From positions 1-48,735 of the forward strand of contig JAGQOH010000024.1 in the NCBI GenBank assembly GCA_020427635.1: a DNA stretch of 48,735 nt, read 5' to 3'. Of the stretch, positions 25,994 through 33,460 are shown one piece after another. Below the pieces are notes generated by a model, which saw nothing but the letters and a program-made list of their open reading frames with translations, searched no databases and had not been told where the DNA came from. The translations under genes and the position numbers were made by a program. Every line of letters starts with the position of its first letter. The first letter of the stretch is position 1. The DNA is from Phycisphaerales bacterium. GTDB lineage: Bacteria; Planctomycetota; Phycisphaerae; Phycisphaerales; UBA1924.

Positions 25994-28245
25994 GCCGCCT
26001 GCCTCTCAGACGCGTCTCGCACCCCGCGCCCCATCCGCCATGGCCCCGCATGACTCGCCCACCGCGCCAAAACCATCTCCACCAACACAAGCGCCAACAC
26101 GCCAAGCAACAGCGGCAAGTCAAAGGGCGATCGCGTCGCGCGTTGCCCAATCCCCTCGCTCGACCCCTCTCCATCGAGCCACTGCACGCTCGTCACCGGA
26201 TCCGCCCCAACACCGCTCGCACCTGCCAACCAAGCACGCAGCGCACCCGCATCCACCACTCCCGTGCGCGCCCCATCCGCATCAGGATTCGACGCAATCT
26301 CCACCCCGCGCAACCCCTGCTCATCAACACCACGCCACACACCCGCACGTCGGAGCGTCATCCCACCGCCAACAGATGCGGACGCATGGATCGGTTCCCC
26401 TTCACGCTCCAGCACCAACTCGCGCACACCCAATGCCGGCACAAACGCCTCGCCCGCAACCACCGTCGTCGCACGCGATCCACTCTCGGCAATCCCCTGA
26501 CGCAACGTCTCCTGCAACAAGGGCACCATCAACGGCATGAGCGGCAAATTCGTCCACGCAGGATCGGGTGATGACGCCAAATACAACACCAACCCGCCGC
26601 CACCACTGGCCTGCTGCTCCTCAATATGCCCCGCGCGCATCGAAATCATCCATGGCTGGCCTTGTTCCATCGCAAAAAGCGTCTCAAACACGCCCTCTTC
26701 GCTCTCAAGAGGCAACGCTTTCGAAACCGTGACAGGACGCACCAACTCGGGCAACTCACCCTTGATGAGCCGCAACACGCCGCTCGTTGTCTCCGCCGGA
26801 ACGACACGCACTGGCGCCGCAAACGTCGTCGCCTCCCGCGCAAGTCGCACCGGCAAGTCAAACGCACGCTCAAACGAATCTGTCCACAAATGGATGTTCG
26901 CATCCGTGGGCGGACACACCAACACCAGACCGCCCCGATCTACCAACCGGCGCATCTGCCCCCAACCCGCATCCTGCACTAAATGGGGCTCCGCCACGAT
27001 CAGCACATCCACCTGCGCCAACTGCGGCGCATCAAGCACCGCGGGATTCAAATCCACAACCTCGATCGGCACACTTAACAGTGGTGTCAACGCAATCCGA
27101 ATCCAATCAGATGCTCGAAAGTCCGTCATCCGCTGGGCGCCAAACCGACGTTGCGCCACAAGACCAACCCGCAATGAATCGCGCAGCGGCACGACCACCC
27201 GACGCTCGTCATCCGCCGGAAGGTCATCTCCCTCCAGCTCCGCCGTCAACACAAGCTGCCCGCTCGCTTGCCCCGGATCAAGCTGCTCCCGATCCAGCAC
27301 CAATGGCGCCAACGCCTCCTGCGCCCCACGCGCCAGCCGCACCACGCCATCCGCCAGCGGCTTCTGATGGGCGCCGCCAACGCCAAGCCCCCGCTCCGCA
27401 TGTCCGAACACCCGCACGCGCCGCGACACCGCCTCACTCACCGCCGCCCCAACCCGGCGCACACGCACACTCACTTGCCCAGGCCGCAGGTCGCCAGGGT
27501 CATCCCAAATCGGCTCCACAGACACAATCTGCATGTTCTCGGGCGCCGACGCCACCGGAGAAGATGCAATCACTCGCACATCATCCAAGCCCGCAAGCGC
27601 CGCGGGCAACGGCGCACTCAGATCCACCGCGCCCTCGAGAAAGTCGCTCAATACCACAACCGACGCCGACTTCCCCGCATCCGCGGAACTCCGCGCATCA
27701 CTCCCAACCAACTCAAACGCGCGCCGCAAGTCCGCGCCACTGTCCAAAGGCTCCAACCCTTCCACAATCCGTCGCACCGCCGCCGGATCCGCGCTCGCCG
27801 GCAACACAACACCCGCCGCGGGTCCAGCCAATGTCACAAGCGCCACACGATCCCCAGGCCCCAACCCTGAAAGCACCTCCGACGCTGCTTGCTTGTGCCG
27901 ATCAAGGGCCGTGCCGCCGGCCGCGGCCCGCACACCGGACGCGATCGAATTGTCAATCACCAAATACACCGTGCGCCCAGCGCTCCCCCCCGCAAGCACG
28001 CCGGACTGCACCAAGGGCCGTGCAAGCGCGATACCCACGAGCACAACAAGCAAACATCGCGCAATCAGCAACAGCCACTGCTGCAACTTCAACTTCCGCC
28101 GTTGCTTCTGGTACGCCTCCAACAAGAACCGCATCGCCGCCCACTTAATGGGCTTGCGCCGACGCCGAAGCAACAAATGAATCACAATCGGAATCGCAAC
28201 CGCCGCAATGCCCGCCGCCAACAAGCCTGGATGAAGCACACTCAT
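25990..28245 (-). CDS. BatA-like membrane protein with degenerate VWA domain
   Basis: The 751-residue protein opens with the BatA N-terminal domain (LLAAGIAAVAIPIVIHLLLRRRRKP, then a second helix at about 55-78 after KLKLQQW), as in aerotolerance operons. A VWA-type domain follows, but its metal site reads DNSIAS (Asp98, Ser100, Ala102) instead of DxSxS, so metal-dependent ligand binding may be weakened; VVVLSDFLEG supplies the later Asp. A GATase-like region (QLAQVDVLIVAEPHLVQDAGW, VDRGGLVLVCPPT) and a C-terminal helix (PFDLPLLLGVLALVLVEMVLARW) complete it. It overlaps both neighbours by 4 nt. It probably forms a membrane complex with the other VWA protein and DUF58. Confidence 0.85.
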   Translation of the reverse strand: MSVLHPGLLAAGIAAVAIPIVIHLLLRRRRKPIKWAAMRFLLEAYQKQRRKLKLQQWLLLIARCLLVVLVGIALARPLVQSGVLAGGSAGRTVYLVIDNSIASGVRAAAGGTALDRHKQAASEVLSGLGPGDRVALVTLAGPAAGVVLPASADPAAVRRIVEGLEPLDSGADLRRAFELVGSDARSSADAGKSASVVVLSDFLEGAVDLSAPLPAALAGLDDVRVIASSPVASAPENMQIVSVEPIWDDPGDLRPGQVSVRVRRVGAAVSEAVSRRVRVFGHAERGLGVGGAHQKPLADGVVRLARGAQEALAPLVLDREQLDPGQASGQLVLTAELEGDDLPADDERRVVVPLRDSLRVGLVAQRRFGAQRMTDFRASDWIRIALTPLLSVPIEVVDLNPAVLDAPQLAQVDVLIVAEPHLVQDAGWGQMRRLVDRGGLVLVCPPTDANIHLWTDSFERAFDLPVRLAREATTFAAPVRVVPAETTSGVLRLIKGELPELVRPVTVSKALPLESEEGVFETLFAMEQGQPWMISMRAGHIEEQQASGGGGLVLYLASSPDPAWTNLPLMPLMVPLLQETLRQGIAESGSRATTVVAGEAFVPALGVRELVLEREGEPIHASASVGGGMTLRRAGVWRGVDEQGLRGVEIASNPDADGARTGVVDAGALRAWLAGASGVGADPVTSVQWLDGEGSSEGIGQRATRSPFDLPLLLGVLALVLVEMVLARWASHAGPWRMGRGVRDASERQAA

Positions 28246-29252
28246 CTGCGCTTCCTCCGCTTCAACACTGCATTGCGACTCGCGATAAAGCTCGCCAAGG
28301 GCGGCCCAAGCCAGTCATGCGTCCGCACCAACTGGTAGTCAAAACCAAATCCCCGCGCCGTCTTCTCGATCTCCTCACGGTGATGCGTGAACGCTTCGAT
28401 ATACGCCTGCCGAATCGATCGCGGATCAATCCGCAACCGACCCTCGCCCTCAAATCCCTCGAACGGCGCCACCTCGTCAAGCCCGAATGTCATCTCCGCT
28501 TCATCAACCACCTGAAACAACATCGCGTCATGCCGCCGATGCCGCAGCCGCGCAAGCGCCGTCCGAATGGCCGCCGGATCCGTGTAAAAATCACTGATGA
28601 TCGCAAACAGCGCCCGATTCGTCAGCTTCGCCATCGCTTGATCAATCGCGCGCAAGAAATCCGTCGGCTGATTCACCGGATGCGTCGACAGCGCATCAAT
28701 GATCCGCCGCCACTGCCCCTGCGCGCCAGACCGCTCCGCCCCCACCACCAACTTGTCCGCAAACACATTGAGCCCGACACGATCGCCCTGCCGCAGCGCC
28801 ATGTACGACATCGCTGCCGCCGTCGCCGTCGCGTGATCAAACTTCGACCACTGCACGCGACCATCCGGACTCGTCGTCACACCCGTGCCCGCCGCCGACG
28901 CAAAACTCCGCGTGCCAAACGCCATCGAACCCGACGCATCCACGAGCAGCATCAAGTCAAGATTCGTCTCCTGCTCATACTGCTTCAAGTACAGCTTGTC
29001 CGACCGCCCATACACCTTCCAGTCCAGGTGCCGCAAGTCATCCCCCGGCGCATACGCCCGGTGCTGCGCAAACTCGATCGAAAACCCGTGATAGGGCGAG
29101 CGGTGCATCCCGCTCATCACCCCCTCCACGATCATCTTCGCCCGCAACTCCAACGTCCCAAGCCGCGCCAATGTCTGCGGATGCAAGTACAGCGTGGCGT
29201 CCGCATGGGTCGCCTCGCCACCGCGCGCCGGCATGGATGCCTCACTCGCCAT
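28242..29252 (-). CDS. DUF58 protein with intact MIDAS site
   Basis: This 336-residue soluble protein carries the DUF58 signature YAPGDDLRHLDWKVYGR (67-83) followed by a VWA-like core with a perfect metal site DASGS (105-109). A short insert of about 20 residues rich in Gly, Ala and Ser (FASAAGTGVTTSPDGRVQWS) comes right after it. DUF58 proteins pair with MoxR ATPases and are thought to act as adaptors or as part of a metal-dependent chaperone. ATG at 29252 lies 10 nt after the moxR stop; ATG at 29234 has a better GAGG site and is possible. Confidence 0.88.
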   Translation of the reverse strand: MASEASMPARGGEATHADATLYLHPQTLARLGTLELRAKMIVEGVMSGMHRSPYHGFSIEFAQHRAYAPGDDLRHLDWKVYGRSDKLYLKQYEQETNLDLMLLVDASGSMAFGTRSFASAAGTGVTTSPDGRVQWSKFDHATATAAAMSYMALRQGDRVGLNVFADKLVVGAERSGAQGQWRRIIDALSTHPVNQPTDFLRAIDQAMAKLTNRALFAIISDFYTDPAAIRTALARLRHRRHDAMLFQVVDEAEMTFGLDEVAPFEGFEGEGRLRIDPRSIRQAYIEAFTHHREEIEKTARGFGFDYQLVRTHDWLGPPLASFIASRNAVLKRRKRR

Positions 29253-29262
29253 CCGCCCGGCC

Positions 29263-30345
29263 TTACTGCATCACTGCATCAAGCTGCCGCTTGTCCGACG
29301 CGCTCGAACCATCCACGCTCGTGATGTTGAGCAACTCCGCAATCACGTCGTCCGTCGTCACGCCGTCTGCCTCTGCATTGAAGTTCGCAATCACACGATG
29401 CCGAAGCACGGGCAACGCCACCGCCTTCACGTGCTCAGGGGTCACATGCATTGACCCCTCCAGCACCGCCTTCGCCTTCGCCGCCAACACCAAATACTGG
29501 CTCGCGCGCGGCCCGGCCCCCCACGACAAGTAATCCCGCACGATCTTCGGCTTCGGTGCCGCCTCCGTGTGCTCGCGAATCCGCGTCGCCCGCACCAATC
29601 GCAGCGCATACCGAATCACATGATCCGCCACCGGCGCCTCCCGCACCAAATGCTGCACGCGCTCCACCACCGCTGCATCAAGCACCGGCTTCGTCGTCGC
29701 CATGTCCGCCGACGTCGTCCGACGAATGATCTCGACCTCTTCATCCTCACCCGGATAGCTGATCGTGATGTTGAACATGAACCGATCCAGCTGCGCCTCA
29801 GGCAAGGGATACGTCCCCTCCTGCTCGATCGGATTCTGCGTCGCCAGCACAAAGAATGGCTCGGGCAAGCGGTGCTGCACACCCGCCACCGTCACCTGGT
29901 GCTCCTGCATCGCCTCGAGCAACGCCGCTTGCGTCTTGGGCGGCGTCCGGTTGATCTCGTCCGCCAGAATCACATTCGCAAACACCGGCCCCTTCACAAA
30001 CCGCAGCTCACGTGTGCCCGTCGTCTTGTCCTCCTCGATCACCTCCGTCCCCGTGATGTCAGATGGCATCAGGTCAGGCGTGAACTGAATCCGGCTAAAC
30101 CCCAACGACAAGCTCTTCGCAATCGTCGAAATGAGCAGTGTCTTCGCCAACCCAGGCACACCCACCACCAAAGCATGACCCCGGCAGAACAAGCACATCA
30201 ACAGCTCTTCCACCACCTCATCCTGCCCCACAATCACCCGGGCAATCTCCGTCCGCAGGCGATCAAACGCGTCACGCACCTCCGCAATCGCCTGCTGGGC
30301 GTCAACGGGGACCTGCGAGGGGGTGCTGGCCAGTGGGTCAGGCAT
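29263..30345 (-). CDS. MoxR-family AAA+ ATPase
   Basis: The 360-residue protein is a MoxR-type AAA+ ATPase: Walker A GVPGLAKT (62-69), Walker B ILADEI (126-131) with INRTPPKTQAALLEAMQE after it, and a sensor region FVLATQNPIEQEGTYPLPEAQLDRF. MoxR proteins act as chaperones that activate or assemble VWA-containing partners, which are encoded directly downstream. It is the first gene of an eight-gene operon. ATG at 30345 follows a GGAG-type site. A perfect inverted repeat with 8-bp arms lies 33 nt upstream and could be an operator. Confidence 0.93.
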   Translation of the reverse strand: MPDPLASTPSQVPVDAQQAIAEVRDAFDRLRTEIARVIVGQDEVVEELLMCLFCRGHALVVGVPGLAKTLLISTIAKSLSLGFSRIQFTPDLMPSDITGTEVIEEDKTTGTRELRFVKGPVFANVILADEINRTPPKTQAALLEAMQEHQVTVAGVQHRLPEPFFVLATQNPIEQEGTYPLPEAQLDRFMFNITISYPGEDEEVEIIRRTTSADMATTKPVLDAAVVERVQHLVREAPVADHVIRYALRLVRATRIREHTEAAPKPKIVRDYLSWGAGPRASQYLVLAAKAKAVLEGSMHVTPEHVKAVALPVLRHRVIANFNAEADGVTTDDVIAELLNITSVDGSSASDKRQLDAVMQ

Positions 30346-30377
30346 GGCGATCGCTCCGCTGGAAGGCTCACAACGTC

Positions 30378-30395
30378 GGTGACTGCACAGTCACC
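30378..30395. promoter_or_regulatory. 18-bp inverted repeat upstream of the moxR operon
   Basis: GGTGACTG and CAGTCACC are perfect 8-bp arms around a 2-bp centre. The inner end is 33 nt from the moxR ATG. The form fits a dimeric repressor site or a short 5' leader hairpin. Confidence 0.45.
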
Positions 30396-30546
30396 ACACT
30401 TGCCCATCATACCGCTCAGACCCGCGCGGTTTGCGGCTCCAGAGTCCGAGGATGAGCCTGCTTCTGCTCCCCATGAAAGAGAAAAATAGATCTCCCCTCT
30501 CTCTCTTTGAGCGCTTGGCGCGATGTGGAAGTACCCGCCCGTACCC

Positions 30547-30560
30547 CGCCAAATTTGGCG
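30547..30560. promoter_or_regulatory. 14-bp perfect palindrome CGCCAAATTTGGCG
   Basis: The sequence is self-complementary over all 14 bases with an AT-rich centre, the form of a dimeric transcription-factor site. It lies 202 bp upstream of moxR. Confidence 0.4.
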
Positions 30561-30589
30561 AGTAGCTCGGCAGTTCTTGCGATGCGCCA

Positions 30590-30612
30590 GCAATTGAAAA
30601 CCTGTCAATTGC
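30590..30612. promoter_or_regulatory. inverted repeat GCAATTG-N9-CAATTGC
   Basis: Perfect 7-bp arms (30590-30596 and 30606-30612) flank a 9-nt spacer. There is no T-run on either strand, so a terminator is unlikely; an operator or a dnaA 3' hairpin is possible. Confidence 0.35.
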
Positions 30613-30844
30613 CGGACATCCCTGATGCTCGCTACGACACCACTTGTCACACGCGCCGGTGCCAACGACCCATGGCCACCCACCGCCATCCCCTTCACCG
30701 GCGCATGCAAACAGCTTCCCCACAGCGCAAGCGCCAGCCCGCGACAACACCATGTCGTGGACAGATTGACATCCACCGACGCAAAGTGACGCCAGGCCGA
30801 CTCACCAAGTCCGCCCCTCCGACTTGCGTTGCGAACAATCTGTC

Positions 30845-32266
30845 TCAGCTTTGGAGCGTGCCACACCGGCGCTCGAGTGCCTCCAGCACCCGATCAAGCT
30901 CCGAGTCACTCGACCGCTTCGTCTCAATTGTGCGGACCGCATGCATCACGGTCGTGTGATCCCGCCCGCCGAAGTACCCGCCAATCTCTTCCAGCGAGTG
31001 CCGCGTGTGCCGCCGCACCAGGTACATGCACACCTGCCGCGGGTGCGCGATCGATTTCTGACGCCGCTTCGACTGCAAATCAACCAGCTTCACCCCATAG
31101 TGGTCGACCACCGCGTCAATGATCCGCATGATCGTCACCTCGGGCTTGATCTCAATCAATGCATCCGACAACGCCTCACGCGCCAAGCTCAAACTGACAG
31201 GCTGCTGCGTTGCCGAGTGATACATCTGCAGCTTGTACAAGGCGCCCTGCAGCTCCCGCACATTCGACGAAATCGTCGACGCAATGAACTCCGCAACATC
31301 ATTCGGAACATCAAGCCCCAGCATCCGCGCCTTCTGCTTCACGATCTCGATCCGCGTCTCATACAGCGGCGCATTGATCGATACCACAAGCCCCGACTGG
31401 AACCGGCTCACAAGCCGTGCTTCCAAATCCGGAATGTCCTGCGGCGGCGCGTCCGAACTCATCACGATCTGTCGCCCCGCCATGTGCAACGCGTTAAACG
31501 TGTGAAAGAACTCCTCCTGCGAGCGATCACGCTTCGTCAAGAAGTGAATGTCATCAATCACCAACACGTCCACCTGCCGGAATCGCCGATGAAAATCGTC
31601 CATCCGCCCCGCACCCACCGCACTCACATACTGGCTGGCAAACGCCTCGCACGAGATGTAGTGCATCGTGGGCGTTGGCTCCCGCTGCATGAGCGTCAGG
31701 CAAATCGCCTGCAGCAAATGGCTCTTCCCAACACCCACTTGCCCATGGACAAATAGCGGGTTGTAACGCCGACCAGGCTCCTCCGACACCGCCTTCGCCG
31801 CCGCAAACGCCAGGCGATTCTCCTGCCCCACCACAAAGTGATCGAACGCAAAGTCCGGGTTGAGCACCAACCCCTCCGCGACCACCGGTTGAGACGCCAC
31901 CGCCCCGTTCGACGCTGGCACCTGCTCCGGTGCCGCCTGTGTGCCGCCCCGCTCCTCAGGACCCAGGAACCGCACGGAAAGCAATCGCCCACTCACCGTC
32001 TGCAACGCCGACGAAATCACATTCGCGCATTGCCGCTCCAGGTAACGCCTGTGGACCTCCGACGTCGTCCGCAAACGAAACACACCCGATTCGATGCCGA
32101 GCGGCTCGATCTCATCAAACCACTGGCGCGTCATATCAGCATGATGCGTGCGCAAATACTTGAGCACTTCCGACCACGCCTGGACATCGGCATTGGGCAT
32201 CGACGCCGCACCCCCAACTCGGTCGAGCACACCACACATTGGCGCACTCCGGCGAGATCTATCCAT
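30845..32266 (-). CDS. dnaA: chromosomal replication initiator DnaA
   Basis: DnaA binds DnaA boxes and melts the origin. The protein has the N-terminal domain I (WSEVLKYLRTHHADMTRQWFDEI, near 31-53), a linker, the AAA+ domain with Walker A GQVGVGKS (175-182) and Walker B VLVIDDI (234-240), and the C-terminal DNA-binding signature GGYFGGRDHTTVMHAVRTIE. Length (473 residues from ATG 32266) is normal. Start choice is uncertain: GTG 32275, ATG 32266, 32239 and 32200 are all in frame, and the last starts directly at domain I (MPNADVQAW). dnaN is not adjacent, and the window's base skew does not switch here, so the gene is probably away from oriC. Confidence 0.95.
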   Translation of the reverse strand: MDRSRRSAPMCGVLDRVGGAASMPNADVQAWSEVLKYLRTHHADMTRQWFDEIEPLGIESGVFRLRTTSEVHRRYLERQCANVISSALQTVSGRLLSVRFLGPEERGGTQAAPEQVPASNGAVASQPVVAEGLVLNPDFAFDHFVVGQENRLAFAAAKAVSEEPGRRYNPLFVHGQVGVGKSHLLQAICLTLMQREPTPTMHYISCEAFASQYVSAVGAGRMDDFHRRFRQVDVLVIDDIHFLTKRDRSQEEFFHTFNALHMAGRQIVMSSDAPPQDIPDLEARLVSRFQSGLVVSINAPLYETRIEIVKQKARMLGLDVPNDVAEFIASTISSNVRELQGALYKLQMYHSATQQPVSLSLAREALSDALIEIKPEVTIMRIIDAVVDHYGVKLVDLQSKRRQKSIAHPRQVCMYLVRRHTRHSLEEIGGYFGGRDHTTVMHAVRTIETKRSSDSELDRVLEALERRCGTLQS

Positions 32267-32353
32267 TGCACACACGCGCTCTCAACACGGAATAGCGCTT
32301 CCAACTATGCTCGAGTCTCTTCCACCACCGCAGTGCGCACCGCGAGCCCAACA

Positions 32354-32383
32354 AAGCTACACCGCACATCAAACCCCTGTCAA
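32354..32383 (-). promoter_or_regulatory. sigma70-like promoter of dnaA
   Basis: On the - strand a perfect -35 TTGACA (32378-32383) is followed by an 18-bp spacer and TAGCTT (32354-32359). It leaves a leader of about 80 nt before ATG 32266. The -35 overlaps the stop codon of the upstream gene. Confidence 0.5.
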
Positions 32384-33360
32384 ACCCGCGGACCGCGCGG
32401 CCGCATCGGAGGACGAGGCGGCGGCGGCATCCGACCCCCCGTCCGGATCGCTTCCGCCTTCTGCGCCTCATACAACTGACGCTCGTAACGTTCCTTGTTC
32501 GTCCGATGATCCATCAAAAATTCCACTTTTTCCGCTTGTTCAGGCTTGACAAGCTGACGCAGTCGCTTCCGCGCCTCAATCACGTTCGAACGACGTGACC
32601 CGTGAATCAACACCAGCTTCTCGCACTCCAACACACCAAGCCACTCAATGATGTGATCCAGATGCAAGTGCCGACCCACCTTCGACCGCTCCAAATGGTC
32701 CGGTTCGCTGAATGTGCACTCCGCAATCACCACCTGCGCCTTGCGCACATCGTTGCGCACCAACGCCGCGCACGGCGCCGTGTCACTCAAATACGCAACC
32801 AGCGGCACCTCCAAAATCCGCGTGATTTCCTTCCCCGAATCCTTGATCGCGCGCAGCTCATCCTGCGTCTTGCCCACGTACTCCTCACGCAGTTTGCTGC
32901 GCTTCTCGACCACCGCATATCCGCTCGTCGCCACAGTGTGCTCGAGCGGAAACGCACGCACGTAGATGTTGTTCTTGATCTCGTGCTCTTGCTCCGGCTC
33001 CAACGGAATCAGATCAAACGGCGTGATCTGCTCCTCAAGCGCCCGATAGCTCTCGATCATGTTCGCAATCGGTTTCGCAATCGCCGCCGGCACAATGATC
33101 GACCCAGGACCCATCCCCTGGAAATATCGCTGCGAACACCAATACGCCAAACCGCCAATGTGATCCATGTGCCCATGGCTGATGCACAAGTGCTTCGCCG
33201 CAAGCGCCGCGCGTGGACACTGACCAATGTCAAAACACAGGTCCAGCTCCGGCACCATCACACATGTCTGTTCGCCCGCCATCGACCAGCCCTGCACGCG
33301 GTAGGGCGGCACAAACAAAAATCCAAGTGAGCTTTCGCGGGGAGGAGGCTTCGGAAGCAC
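32380..33360 (-). CDS. metallo-beta-lactamase-fold hydrolase (RNase Z-like)
   Basis: This protein of about 326 residues is a metallo-beta-lactamase-fold hydrolase with the zinc motif HGHMDHIGG and later ligand positions in VAYLSDTAPC, EC(T)FSEPDH and HGSRRS. These resemble RNase Z/ElaC-type phosphodiesterases, though the tRNase exosite arm is not evident. Likely substrates are nucleic acid or a small phosphodiester. GTG at 33360 is chosen because AGGAG (- strand, + coordinates 33370-33374) lies 8-9 nt upstream. Reading from ATG 33489 would overlap the end of comEC. The C-terminus is a Pro/Arg tail (PPPPRPPMRPRGPRV). dnaA follows 113 bp downstream. Confidence 0.78.
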   Translation of the reverse strand: MLPKPPPRESSLGFLFVPPYRVQGWSMAGEQTCVMVPELDLCFDIGQCPRAALAAKHLCISHGHMDHIGGLAYWCSQRYFQGMGPGSIIVPAAIAKPIANMIESYRALEEQITPFDLIPLEPEQEHEIKNNIYVRAFPLEHTVATSGYAVVEKRSKLREEYVGKTQDELRAIKDSGKEITRILEVPLVAYLSDTAPCAALVRNDVRKAQVVIAECTFSEPDHLERSKVGRHLHLDHIIEWLGVLECEKLVLIHGSRRSNVIEARKRLRQLVKPEQAEKVEFLMDHRTNKERYERQLYEAQKAEAIRTGGRMPPPPRPPMRPRGPRV

Positions 33361-33460
33361 GAGCAAAACTCCTGACCGGGCTTTCACCCGAACGAGGCCA
33401 CATTGTTCGACGCCCGCCCCCCACGACACCACGCGAGGCCGATCGGGCAACCCGCCAAGC

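Larger units (their letters stand above)
30346..30844. other. 499-bp gene-free stretch between moxR and dnaA
   Basis: Both flanking genes are on the - strand, so this is the 3' side of dnaA and the promoter region of the moxR operon. No ORF in it has a convincing start or composition. It contains three perfect inverted repeats (annotated separately) and a polypurine/polypyrimidine stretch at 30475-30508. I found no cluster of DnaA boxes; one weak TTCCCCACA-like site is near 30716. Confidence 0.55.

Noticed and set aside
30475..30508. Hairpin between AAAGAGA and TCTCTTT as dnaA terminator
   Set aside because: It is 340 nt past the dnaA stop, and its arms are simple AG/CT repeats with a long loop and no T-run after the stem.
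30391..30753. 120-codon open frame on the - strand in the moxR-dnaA gap
   Set aside because: No Shine-Dalgarno or close promoter box, no motif, atypical composition rich in Trp, Cys and Gly; the palindromes overlap it.
30346..30844. Possible oriC next to dnaA
   Set aside because: No cluster of TTATCCACA-like boxes, no AT-rich unwinding element, and base skew does not change sign here.
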